DNA from: JAQSWP01 sp040255215
GTDB taxonomy: Bacteria > Pseudomonadota > Alphaproteobacteria > Reyranellales > JAQSWP01
Assembly (NCBI GenBank): GCA_040255215.1
Contig: JBDZUM010000064.1
Coordinates: 1 to 22,799, forward strand
Length of the DNA: 22,799 nucleotides
Reading direction: 5' to 3'
The notes under the pieces were generated by a model. The model had not been told where the DNA came from. It saw nothing but the letters and a program-made list of their open reading frames with translations, and ran no database searches. The position numbers and the translations under genes are program-made. Numbering within the stretch: the first letter of the stretch is position 1; every line of letters starts with the position of its first letter. This document shows positions 16,220-22,279 of the stretch, piece after piece.

Positions 16220-16300
16220 AACTCCCGTAGCCCGAAGCCCCCACCTAGGGTGGGGGAACCTGCCAAAGGCAGGGGGATTTGTCCCTAGGGCTGCGGGACG
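16220..16300 (+). ncRNA. Candidate structured RNA beside the DUF3800 gene (three hairpins closed by one stem)
   Basis: An 11-pair closing stem joins 16223-16233 (TCCCGTAGCCC) to 16288-16298 (GGGCTGCGGGA). Its only non-Watson-Crick pair is T16228-G16293, a U-G wobble if the plus strand is the RNA but an A-C mismatch on the minus strand, so plus is favoured. Inside are three perfect hairpins: CCCCCACC-TAG-GGTGGGGG (16238-16256), CCTGCC-AAA-GGCAGG (16259-16273) and GGGA-TTTG-TCCC (16274-16285). It is not a tRNA: there is no T-loop, no anticodon-sized loop, and the loops are 3-4 bases. The last 14 bases overlap the end of the convergent DUF3800 gene, antisense to its final codons. Structured RNA motifs associated with DUF3800 genes have been predicted by comparative genomics; I cannot tell whether this matches one. 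A composite convergent terminator is the main alternative. Confidence 0.6.
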
Positions 16301-17028
16301 CTCAATTTTCTATGCCAGATAGTGAATTTTCCCGACATGGACGTGTTGGCGAAAACATTTGTTACGCGCGCACGTCTAAGTATTTGTTCGGAGAATTGGC
16401 GCTTGAACTGGCTGGGATTGGAGCCGGTAAGGTGACCATTGAGTTGGTAGGCAATAGCACCGCAGAAGATGTCTGCGAGTTGGATTTGCTGAAGCGCCGC
16501 TGAGTCGCGGAATTGCAAACGGCGGAATGGCCATTCTGGGATCATGCCGTAGTTCTTATGAATGCCTCTGTTTACGATGGTCCGAAGTTCACTAATCGGC
16601 TGCGGTGTATCACGTTTGTCGAGATAGCCATGATAAATATACCCGCCATAGAGGCGACGCATCTTCAGTAGTAGCTGATATATCTCCTTATTAAATCCGA
16701 CCTCGCGGCTGTTCATGTTGTAAACGGCGTGCCTCTGTTGTGTCGTGTCAACCACAAGCGCGTGAAACTGGGCGGCGGGATTCGCAAAGAAAGCCGCCGT
16801 GAAGCGTTCATAGGCAGGTAGTTTACTGCGCGACACCTTTCCCCACTTGAGTTCTGAGAATGGGAGTTCGGGCAGGCGCGCATTGTAGAGGTCAATGCCG
16901 AACTGATCGGATAGCCGTTGAGGAATGGTTACGCCGCCAAGCACCAGGAATCGATTTGCGGTCTGGCTGCTTTCGTCCACGAAAATATCATACACTTGCA
17001 GTGATTTAGGGGTGGGCAGGTTACTCAT
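16285..17028 (-). CDS. DUF3800 domain-containing protein
   Basis: A 247-residue protein of the DUF3800 family, thought to have an RNase H-like fold and often found in mobile or defence-rich regions; its biochemical role is not established. The hallmark N-terminal strand is YDIFVDESSQ (13-22, D18-E19), followed by FLVLGGVTIP. Other family-type acidic sites are D94 (LVVDTT), D137 (YLDKRD) and the C-terminal RDSAALQQIQLADIFCGAIAY (D175, Q183, D186). I chose the ATG at 17028; a TTG two codons earlier is possible and neither has a ribosome site, so leaderless or weak translation is likely. Codon use and base composition are clearly AT-richer than the flanking genes, suggesting transfer. Its 3' end overlaps the candidate structured RNA on the other strand. 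Confidence 0.88.
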   Translation of the reverse strand: MSNLPTPKSLQVYDIFVDESSQTANRFLVLGGVTIPQRLSDQFGIDLYNARLPELPFSELKWGKVSRSKLPAYERFTAAFFANPAAQFHALVVDTTQQRHAVYNMNSREVGFNKEIYQLLLKMRRLYGGYIYHGYLDKRDTPQPISELRTIVNRGIHKNYGMIPEWPFRRLQFRDSAALQQIQLADIFCGAIAYQLNGHLTGSNPSQFKRQFSEQILRRARVTNVFANTSMSGKFTIWHRKLSVPQP

Positions 17029-17037
17029 GGCCAAAAA

Positions 17038-17066
17038 TGTTGTTGGTTCGCGTCGCAGAATGTCAA
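17038..17066 (-). promoter_or_regulatory. Possible promoter of the DUF3800 gene
   Basis: Read on the minus strand, a perfect TTGACA (17066-17061) is followed 17 bases later by a poor -10 (ACAACA, 17043-17038). Transcription would then begin within a few bases of the start codon at 17028, agreeing with the absence of a ribosome site. The weak -10 keeps confidence low. The remainder of 17029-17168 shows no supportable gene. Confidence 0.3.
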
Positions 17067-17168
17067 GACGACAAGAGATACGAAGCTAGACAGCAGAAAG
17101 CTGATGAAGTTCGGCGCAAAGAAACTTAAGAAACTAGCCAAGTAGGCGGGTTTCGCATTTTCACAGGT

Positions 17169-17390
17169 TTACTTCCTGTTACGAATTAGCTCATGCGCCC
17201 AACGTAGCGTTTCCATCGCTGCAAGCGGCTTGCTCTCGTAATCCTCCATCTCTCGATAAAGGCGTTCGAGGTTATCGTCGAAGCGGGATGAAAACGATTT
17301 ATCTTGTTCACCAAGTGTTCGAGCAAGCGCAACGAATAAGGCAGCAAGTGCCAGTTTGGTCTGTGCTTGCTCGTCTAGAGGATCGCTCAT
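17169..17390 (-). CDS. Small hypothetical protein in the DUF3800 islet
   Basis: I do not recognise this 73-residue protein. It appears wholly helical: a hydrophobic helix (TKLALAALFVALARTLG, about 11-27), then a charged amphipathic region with DDNLERLYREMEDYESKPL, ending in a basic LIRNRK. The ATG at 17390 is preceded by GGAAG at a normal distance, which favours it over an in-frame start further upstream that would overlap the YegP-like gene. It begins 13 bases after the YegP-like gene stop, so the two form a pair. The composition is AT-richer than the host genes. Confidence 0.6.
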   Translation of the reverse strand: MSDPLDEQAQTKLALAALFVALARTLGEQDKSFSSRFDDNLERLYREMEDYESKPLAAMETLRWAHELIRNRK

Positions 17391-17403
17391 TGGTCTTCCG
17401 GCT

Positions 17404-17613
17404 TTAATAGGGAACGTCGATATCATCGCGCGTGCCCCACACTTCTCCAGAGGCCGACGCTTTCATGATTTCGATGCCGCGCATGCAGTCGGCCTTGTTC
17501 TTGTAGCTTTCGCTACTTACCGCAATCGTCAATCCGTTTGAGGCGTCGTATCTCCAACGCCATTCGTTCCTCTGATCGCGATAAATCCAGTATGAAGGAA
17601 AGGGTCGCGACAT
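17404..17613 (-). CDS. YegP-like (DUF1508) small protein
   Basis: A 69-residue protein holding a single DUF1508/YegP repeat: YWIYRDQRNEWRWRYDASNG (8-27), then a short strand, SESYKNKADCMRGIEIMKAS (34-53) and a short tail. YegP-type proteins usually carry one or two such alpha/beta units and have no established function. The ATG at 17613 has a good GGAGA ribosome site. It is the first gene of the small minus-strand operon in the islet. An inverted repeat lies just upstream (17630-17648). Confidence 0.8.
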   Translation of the reverse strand: MSRPFPSYWIYRDQRNEWRWRYDASNGLTIAVSSESYKNKADCMRGIEIMKASASGEVWGTRDDIDVPY

Positions 17614-17629
17614 GCTTCTCTCCGGACAG

Positions 17630-17648
17630 AAGTAATTGGGGGTTACTT
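17630..17648. promoter_or_regulatory. Inverted repeat upstream of the YegP-like gene
   Basis: AAGTAA (17630-17635) and TTACTT (17643-17648) are exact reverse complements around a 7-base spacer, ending 17 bases upstream of the YegP-like start codon. It could be an operator for the two-gene operon. The arms are short, so chance is not excluded. Confidence 0.35.
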
Positions 17649-17750
17649 ACTACTTTGGCCGGCGCGAGCCAGCCCTCGGCATTGCCGCCCTCCGCCGCAG
17701 AAGCGCAGCACCGGGTTATTGGCTGTTACCAAAAGTCAAGATGCAGCACT

Positions 17751-17980
17751 GAATTGAGCCGGGGTAGATTAATACTACCTATGGGTCGGGTACGAGGGAA
17801 ATTTCGTCGCTAAAGAACTGCCAGCGGGCTGGAAATAGCTTGCCCCGGCCGCATGCTAGGCAGAGGCGGTACCGGGGCTTACGAAGTCAAAAATAAAACA
17901 TCAGTTCGACAATTCGTAGGCTCGGATACGATCCAGTTCTCACCACAGCCGCTTCGTCGAAGTGTTGTCGAATTGAGCCG
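17751..17980 (+). repeat. 11-bp direct repeat GAATTGAGCCG, two copies
   Basis: GAATTGAGCCG occurs at 17751-17761 and again at 17970-17980, in the same orientation, the second ending 2 bases before the aldo/keto reductase stop codon (minus strand). The pair brackets the right-hand non-coding part of the islet and could be a deletion or insertion footprint. No matching copy was seen at the left edge of the islet near emrB. Confidence 0.45.
17842..17878. other. Strong GC-rich hairpin at the right edge of the islet
   Basis: GCCCCGGCCGC (17842-17852) pairs with GCGG-TA-CCGGGGC (17866-17878), giving 11 pairs with a 2-base bulge and a 13-base loop. No U-tract follows on either strand, so it is not a classical terminator. 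It stands out in otherwise unstructured DNA and could belong to a second RNA or to a recombination site. Confidence 0.45.
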
Positions 17981-17982
17981 TC

Positions 17983-18993
17983 CTAACCGCTGCGCGCCTG
18001 CCGCCCCGTGATCGGATACTGCGGATCGGTGTAGTAATGCGTCGAGGCATGGCCCTTGGCCACCAGCCTGTCGATCAGCGCCTCGTCCTCGGCCGAGAAC
18101 TTGCAGTCCAGCGCGTTGAGATACTCCTGCCACTGCTCGACGGTGCGCGGGCCCGCCAGCACCGACGTGATCAGCCTGTTGTTCAGCACCCAGTTGAGCG
18201 CGAACTGGCCGCCGGTCATGCCGCGCGCCTCGGCGTGCTTCTTGATCTCCTGCGCCAGCACCAGCGATTCGCGGCGGAACTCGGTTTCCATCATGCGCCG
18301 GTCGGCGCGGCCCGCGCGCGTGCCCTGCGCCGGCTTCTCGTCGGGCGGGTACTTGCCCGTCAGTACGCCGCGCGACAGCGGGCTGTAGGACACCACGCCC
18401 AGTCCGCAATAGTCGGCCGCCGGCAGCAGCTCGATCTCGGCGGTGCGGTCCATGGCGTTGTAATAGGGCTGCAGCGCGATGGGCTGCGGCACGCCCATCT
18501 GGCGGCACAGCATGACGAAGCTGGCAATGCGATAGGCGCGGAAATTCGACAGGCCGATATAGCGGATCTTGCCGGCGCGGATCAGATCGCCGAGGGCTGC
18601 CACCGTTTCCTCCAGCGGCGTGTCGAGATCGTCGCGATGGGCGTAGTAGAGATCGATCGTGTCGGTGCCCAGCCGCTTCAGGCTGTCCTCGCAGGCCTGC
18701 ATGATCCAGCGCCGCCCGCCGCCGCGCTGGTTGGGATCCTTGCCCATCTGGTTGGCGAATTTGGTGGCGATCACCCAGCGGTTGCGGTCGGATTTCAGCA
18801 GCCGGCCGGTCATCTCCTCCGACTTGCCCTGCACGTAGACGTCGGCCGTGTCGAGGAAGTTGATGCCCGCCTCGCGCGCCATGTCGATAATGCGGCCGGC
18901 TTCGCCCTCGTCGGTCCGGTCGGCGAACATCATCGCCCCGAGACAGATCGGCGATACGCTCACGCCCGAATTGCCCAGCCGTCGCATTTCCAT
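17983..18993 (-). CDS. Aldo/keto reductase
   Basis: A 336-residue cytoplasmic NADPH-dependent TIM-barrel oxidoreductase that reduces aldehydes or ketones. The catalytic tetrad is complete: D48 and Y53 in FLDTADVY, K78 in IATKFA and H119 in LYYAHRDD. The cofactor-binding C-terminal part has VSYSPLSRGVLTGKY and FALNWVLNN...LAGPRTVEQ. ATG at 18993 has GAGGAG upstream; an ATG two codons later is less well placed. It returns to the high-GC composition of the host after the islet and is divergent from the CinA-type gene. The substrate is unknown. Confidence 0.93.
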   Translation of the reverse strand: MEMRRLGNSGVSVSPICLGAMMFADRTDEGEAGRIIDMAREAGINFLDTADVYVQGKSEEMTGRLLKSDRNRWVIATKFANQMGKDPNQRGGGRRWIMQACEDSLKRLGTDTIDLYYAHRDDLDTPLEETVAALGDLIRAGKIRYIGLSNFRAYRIASFVMLCRQMGVPQPIALQPYYNAMDRTAEIELLPAADYCGLGVVSYSPLSRGVLTGKYPPDEKPAQGTRAGRADRRMMETEFRRESLVLAQEIKKHAEARGMTGGQFALNWVLNNRLITSVLAGPRTVEQWQEYLNALDCKFSAEDEALIDRLVAKGHASTHYYTDPQYPITGRQARSG

Positions 18994-19123
18994 GGTCGTC
19001 GCTCCTCTTGTTTCCTGCCTGCGTTCCGCGATGCGGCCCGGCCTGCCGTCGCCGCGCTTTGGCGGCGCTTTGCGGCTTTTCCCGCAGCCTATCCTGTGCC
19101 ACTCCAGTGTTAAAGTCGCCGCC

Positions 19124-19223
19124 NNNNNNNNNNNNNNNNNNNNNNNNNNNNNNNNNNNNNNNNNNNNNNNNNNNNNNNNNNNNNNNNNNNNNNNNNNNNN
19201 NNNNNNNNNNNNNNNNNNNNNNN
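19124..19223. other. Scaffold gap, 100 N
   Basis: Exactly 100 N covering the start of the CinA-type gene and probably its promoter. The 130 bases before it (18994-19123) are the divergent intergenic region and show no confident promoter. Confidence 0.99.
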
Positions 19224-19571
19224 GCCTACTTCCAGGGCGGCGGCATCATCTATACCCGCATCGCCGGCAAGGCGCTGTTCGACATCACCCGCGAGCAGAT
19301 CGCCGGCCTGCGCTCGTCCAGCGAACCCTATGCGTTGTTCATGGCCCGCACCGTGCGCGAGAAGCTCGGCGCCACCTGGGGCCTGTGCGAAACCGGCGCC
19401 GCCGGCCCCACTGGCAATCGCTACGGCGACGCCTCGGGCCATAGCTGCTTCGCCGTGGTCGGCCCGACCGAGCAGAGCCTGACCCTGGAAACCGCCAGCG
19501 AGGATCGCGTCGCCAACATGCGCGCCTTTGCCAAAGGCGCCCTGGAGCTGCTGGAGCGGCATCTGAAATGA
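19224..19571 (+). CDS. CinA-family protein (C-terminal nicotinamide-nucleotide amidohydrolase-like domain), 5' end in gap
   Basis: The 115 visible residues carry the CinA C-terminal domain: AYFQGGGIIYTRIAGKAL, then ARTVREKLGATWGLCETGAAGPTGNRYGD with the family's E-TG-AGP core, then GHSCFAVVGP. In characterised CinA/PncC proteins this domain deamidates NMN to nicotinate mononucleotide; standalone copies in acyl-CoA operons are not well studied. Such domains are about 160 residues, so about 50 residues and the start codon are lost in the gap. The stop overlaps the acyl-CoA dehydrogenase start by ATGA, so it heads or belongs to the plus-strand operon that follows. Confidence 0.85.
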   Translation, partial: AYFQGGGIIYTRIAGKALFDITREQIAGLRSSSEPYALFMARTVREKLGATWGLCETGAAGPTGNRYGDASGHSCFAVVGPTEQSLTLETASEDRVANMRAFAKGALELLERHLK

Positions 19572-20662
19572 CCTCGCCGGCCGCCATGCGCGACTTCGCC
19601 CGTCGCCATGTCGCCGGGCGCGATCTGAACAAGGACGAGTTTCCCCACGATCTGTGGCGGGCGATGGGCGAGGCCGGGCTGTTCCGCATCGGCTTGCGCG
19701 AGGAAGTCGGCGGCAGCGGCGGTGGCTACCGCGCCATCGCCGAGGCCGAAAAGGCCTTGGTGGGCGAGGGCGGTTCGCTGGGCTTCGGCCTGTCCTGGAC
19801 CGGGCACCAGATGGTCGCGTCGTGGTTCATCGACGGCTTCGGCAGCGACGAACAGCGCCGCCGCCTTCTGCCCGATTTCGCCAGCGGCGCGCTCACCGCC
19901 TCGGTGGCGATCTCCGAACCGGGCGCCGGCGCGCATCCCAAGCATCTGAAGGCGACGGCGCGGCGCGACGGCGATGGCTTCGTCATCGACGGCGAGAAGG
20001 CCTTCGTCACCAACGGGCCGATCGCCGATCTCTTCATCGTGCTGGCCATCACCGGCAACGAAGCCGGCCGCAACCGCTTCTCCGCCTTCCTGGTGCCCAA
20101 GGACACTTCGGGACTGGCGATCGTCGCCGGCAAGCCGTTGGGCTTCCTCAAGCCCTCGCCGCATTGCCAGTTGCGCCTGACCGCCTGCCGCGTGCCGGCT
20201 GACGCGATGCTGGGCAGCGAGGGCACCGCCTACGACCGCATGGCGCTGCGCTTCCGCGACGTCGAGGATGCCGTCGGCGTCGGCGGCCTGATCGGCATTG
20301 CCGGACATTTGCTGCGTCTGGTGGCGTCGAAGCAGCAGGGCGAGCCGTCGCAAGAGACGCTCGGTATTCTGGGCGAACTCGCGGCGCTGCAGGCGCTGAT
20401 CGCGCCGGTGCTGGCTGCCGTGGTCGATCCGCTCGACGGCAAGGGCGACCGGTCCGAGGCCGCCGCCCAGCTGATCGGCGTGCGTTTGACGGTGCAGCGC
20501 ATGATGCAGCTTGTCGCCGCATTGCCGGCGGCCGACGATGAAGCCGTGGCCGCGGTCCTCAACGATCTGCGCGGCACCTTGAACATCGCGCGCGGTCCCC
20601 GCGCGGTGCGGCAGGCGCGTCTGGGGACCGATTTGATCGCTGCGGCGACGGCTACCCGCTAA
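19568..20662 (+). CDS. Divergent acyl-CoA dehydrogenase family protein
   Basis: A 364-residue FAD-dependent dehydrogenase-type protein. N-terminal helical region: MRDFARRHVAG, LWRAMGEAGLFRIGLREEVGGSGGG. The middle beta domain has the flavin/substrate motif in the form AISEPGAGAHPKHLKATARRDGDGFVIDGEKAFVTNG (about 114-150), where GAHPK replaces the usual GSD. The C-terminal helical domain is short and divergent: the usual arginine- and glutamate-rich FAD dimer motifs and a clear catalytic Glu are not visible. It may therefore act on an unusual thioester or have lost classical activity. It overlaps the CinA-type gene and precedes the CitE-like lyase by 20 bases, suggesting a shared pathway. Confidence 0.88.
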   Translation: MTSPAAMRDFARRHVAGRDLNKDEFPHDLWRAMGEAGLFRIGLREEVGGSGGGYRAIAEAEKALVGEGGSLGFGLSWTGHQMVASWFIDGFGSDEQRRRLLPDFASGALTASVAISEPGAGAHPKHLKATARRDGDGFVIDGEKAFVTNGPIADLFIVLAITGNEAGRNRFSAFLVPKDTSGLAIVAGKPLGFLKPSPHCQLRLTACRVPADAMLGSEGTAYDRMALRFRDVEDAVGVGGLIGIAGHLLRLVASKQQGEPSQETLGILGELAALQALIAPVLAAVVDPLDGKGDRSEAAAQLIGVRLTVQRMMQLVAALPAADDEAVAAVLNDLRGTLNIARGPRAVRQARLGTDLIAAATATR

Positions 20663-20682
20663 GACAGGGACAGGAAAACGCC

Positions 20683-21537
20683 ATGCGCTCGATGCTTTTC
20701 ATACCGGCCGACAGCGAAAAGAAATTCGCTCGCGGCCAGATTTCCGGCGCCGACGGGCTGATCATCGATCTCGAGGACTCGGTCGCCGCTTCCAAACGTC
20801 CCGAAGCGCGCAGGCTGGCGGCGAAGATGCTGGCGACGCCGCATCCGGACCAGAAATTCTACGTCCGCATCAATCCGCTGGGCAGCGGCGCCACGCTCGA
20901 CGATCTGGCGGCTGTCATGCCGGCCCGGCCCGACGGCATCGTGTTTCCCAAGAGCACGCCCGAGGGCACCGTCGAGCTCGACCACTATTTGTCCGCCTTC
21001 GAGGCCGCCGCCGGCAGCGAGGTCGGCTCGACCCGCATCTTCTGCATCGCCACCGAAACCGCCGCCGCCATGTTCAAGCTCGGCGACTATGCCGGCTGCT
21101 CGCCGCGTCTGGTCGGCTTGTCCTGGGGCGCGGAGGATCTCTCCGCCTCGATCGGCGCCGCCCATAACCGCCGGCCCGACGGCATCTACGACGACAGTTT
21201 CCGCCTGGCGCGCGCGCTCTGCCTGCTCGGCGCTTCCGCTGCCAACGTGCAGCCGCTCGACACCGTCTATACCGATTTCCGGAACGGCGAGGGATTGCGC
21301 GGCGAATGCGCCGCCGCCCGCCGCGAAGGCTATACCGGCAAGATCGCCATCCATCCCGATCAGGTGCCGATCATCAACGAGGCCTTTTCCGCCAGCCCCG
21401 AGGAACTCGACTGGGCGCGCAAGGTGGTGGCGGCGTTCGACGCCCAGCCCGACGCTGGCACGATCGGGCTGGAAGGCAAGATGCTCGATCGCCCGCACCT
21501 GGTGCTGGCGCGCCGCGTGCTCGAGCGCGGCAAATGA
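20683..21537 (+). CDS. HpcH/HpaI aldolase / citrate lyase beta-subunit-like (CitE-like) protein
   Basis: A 284-residue TIM-barrel lyase acting on beta-hydroxyacyl (or malyl/citramalyl-type) CoA thioesters with Mg2+. Motifs: MRSMLFIPADSEKKFARG (1-18), GLIIDLEDSVA (25-35), R62 in YVRINP, Mg-binding E125 in CIATETAAA and D152 in LSWGAEDLSASIG, and the C-terminal YTGKIAIHPDQVPIINEAF. No CitD or CitF partner is present, so it is a standalone CitE-like enzyme, which in other bacteria is often a malyl- or citramalyl-CoA lyase or thioesterase. AGGAAA lies upstream of the ATG. The operon partner acyl-CoA dehydrogenase fits acyl-CoA breakdown. Confidence 0.92.
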   Translation: MRSMLFIPADSEKKFARGQISGADGLIIDLEDSVAASKRPEARRLAAKMLATPHPDQKFYVRINPLGSGATLDDLAAVMPARPDGIVFPKSTPEGTVELDHYLSAFEAAAGSEVGSTRIFCIATETAAAMFKLGDYAGCSPRLVGLSWGAEDLSASIGAAHNRRPDGIYDDSFRLARALCLLGASAANVQPLDTVYTDFRNGEGLRGECAAARREGYTGKIAIHPDQVPIINEAFSASPEELDWARKVVAAFDAQPDAGTIGLEGKMLDRPHLVLARRVLERGK

Positions 21538-21560
21538 TTTCAGGAGAAAGGAAGACCGCA

Positions 21561-22259
21561 ATGGACCGCGACACGCCGATCAACGAAAACGCGCCCGACA
21601 TCGTCGAAGCGCTGCTGCACGCGCGCTATTCCTGCCGCGCCTACAAGCCCGATCCGGTGCCGCAGCAGACCATCGAGCGCATCGTCGCCATGTCGCAGCG
21701 CACCGCCTCCTGGTGCAACAGCCAGCCGTGGCAGCTCGTCATCACTTCGGGTGCGGCGACCGAGGAGCTGCGCAAGACCATGCATGCGCGCGCCATGGCC
21801 AACGAGGACGACGATTCCGACTTCCCCTATCCGCGCGAATATCGCGGCGCCTGCCTGGCGCGCCGCCGCGAGAGCGGCTTCCAGCTCTACGACGCGGTCG
21901 GCATCGACCGCAAGGACATGGAGGCGCGCACCAGGCAGGCGCTGGAGAACTTCAACTTCTTCGGCGCGCCGCATCTGGCGGTGGTCCATACCGACGAGGC
22001 GCTGGGCGTCTATGGCGCGGTCGATTGCGGGCTGTTCGTCTCGACCTTCCTGCTGGCCGCTCAGTCGCTGGGCGTCGCCACCATCGCCCAGGCCGCCGTC
22101 GCGCGGCAGTCGAAATTCCTGCACAGCCATTTCGGCATCGGCGACGACCGGCGCATCGTCTGCGGCATCTCCTTCGGCTACGCCGACGACAGCCACCCGA
22201 TCAACCAGTACCGCACCAGCCGCGCCGCCGTGTCCGACGTGGTCGACTGGCGGCGCTGA
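21561..22259 (+). CDS. Nitroreductase family protein
   Basis: A 232-residue FMN-dependent NAD(P)H oxidoreductase, likely dimeric. The N-terminal FMN phosphate motif is RYSCRAYKPDPVPQQTIERIV (22-42), followed by ASWCNSQPWQLVITSG with the conserved N-S-Q-P-W. The C-terminal region includes YGAVDCGLFVSTFLLAAQSLGVATI and the GISFGYAD turn. ATG at 21561 has GGAAG upstream. An alternative ATG at 21534 in the same frame overlaps the lyase stop as ATGA and would add nine residues; the ribosome-site position favours 21561. The substrate (nitroaromatic, quinone or enone) is not predictable. Confidence 0.92.
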   Translation: MDRDTPINENAPDIVEALLHARYSCRAYKPDPVPQQTIERIVAMSQRTASWCNSQPWQLVITSGAATEELRKTMHARAMANEDDDSDFPYPREYRGACLARRRESGFQLYDAVGIDRKDMEARTRQALENFNFFGAPHLAVVHTDEALGVYGAVDCGLFVSTFLLAAQSLGVATIAQAAVARQSKFLHSHFGIGDDRRIVCGISFGYADDSHPINQYRTSRAAVSDVVDWRR

Positions 22260-22279
22260 AGAATTCGGGAGCGGCGGGA

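Larger units (their letters stand above)
17649..17982. other. Non-coding right edge of the islet
   Basis: I find no supportable gene in these 334 bases. A patch at about 17658-17706 has host-like GC content and could be a remnant. CCAGC-GG-GCTGG (17821-17832) is a small palindrome. A larger hairpin is listed separately at 17842-17878. Beyond it lies an A-rich stretch (CAAAAATAAAAC, about 17889-17900) that reads as a U-rich tract on the minus strand downstream of the aldo/keto reductase, preceded there by TTCGACAA/TTGTCGAA arms about 45 bases apart, a possible loose terminator. Confidence 0.5.

Noticed and set aside
16223..16298. Cloverleaf-like fold as a tRNA
   Set aside because: The closing stem is 11 pairs rather than 7, the loops are 3-4 bases, and there is no T-loop or CCA-like end.
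16279..16503. 74-codon plus-strand frame inside the DUF3800 region
   Set aside because: It lies antisense to the C-terminus of the DUF3800 gene, has no family resemblance and begins within the structured RNA.
17037..17129. 30-codon plus-strand frame with a charged, helix-like product
   Set aside because: It has no ribosome site, overlaps the likely promoter of the DUF3800 gene and is too short to judge without conservation.
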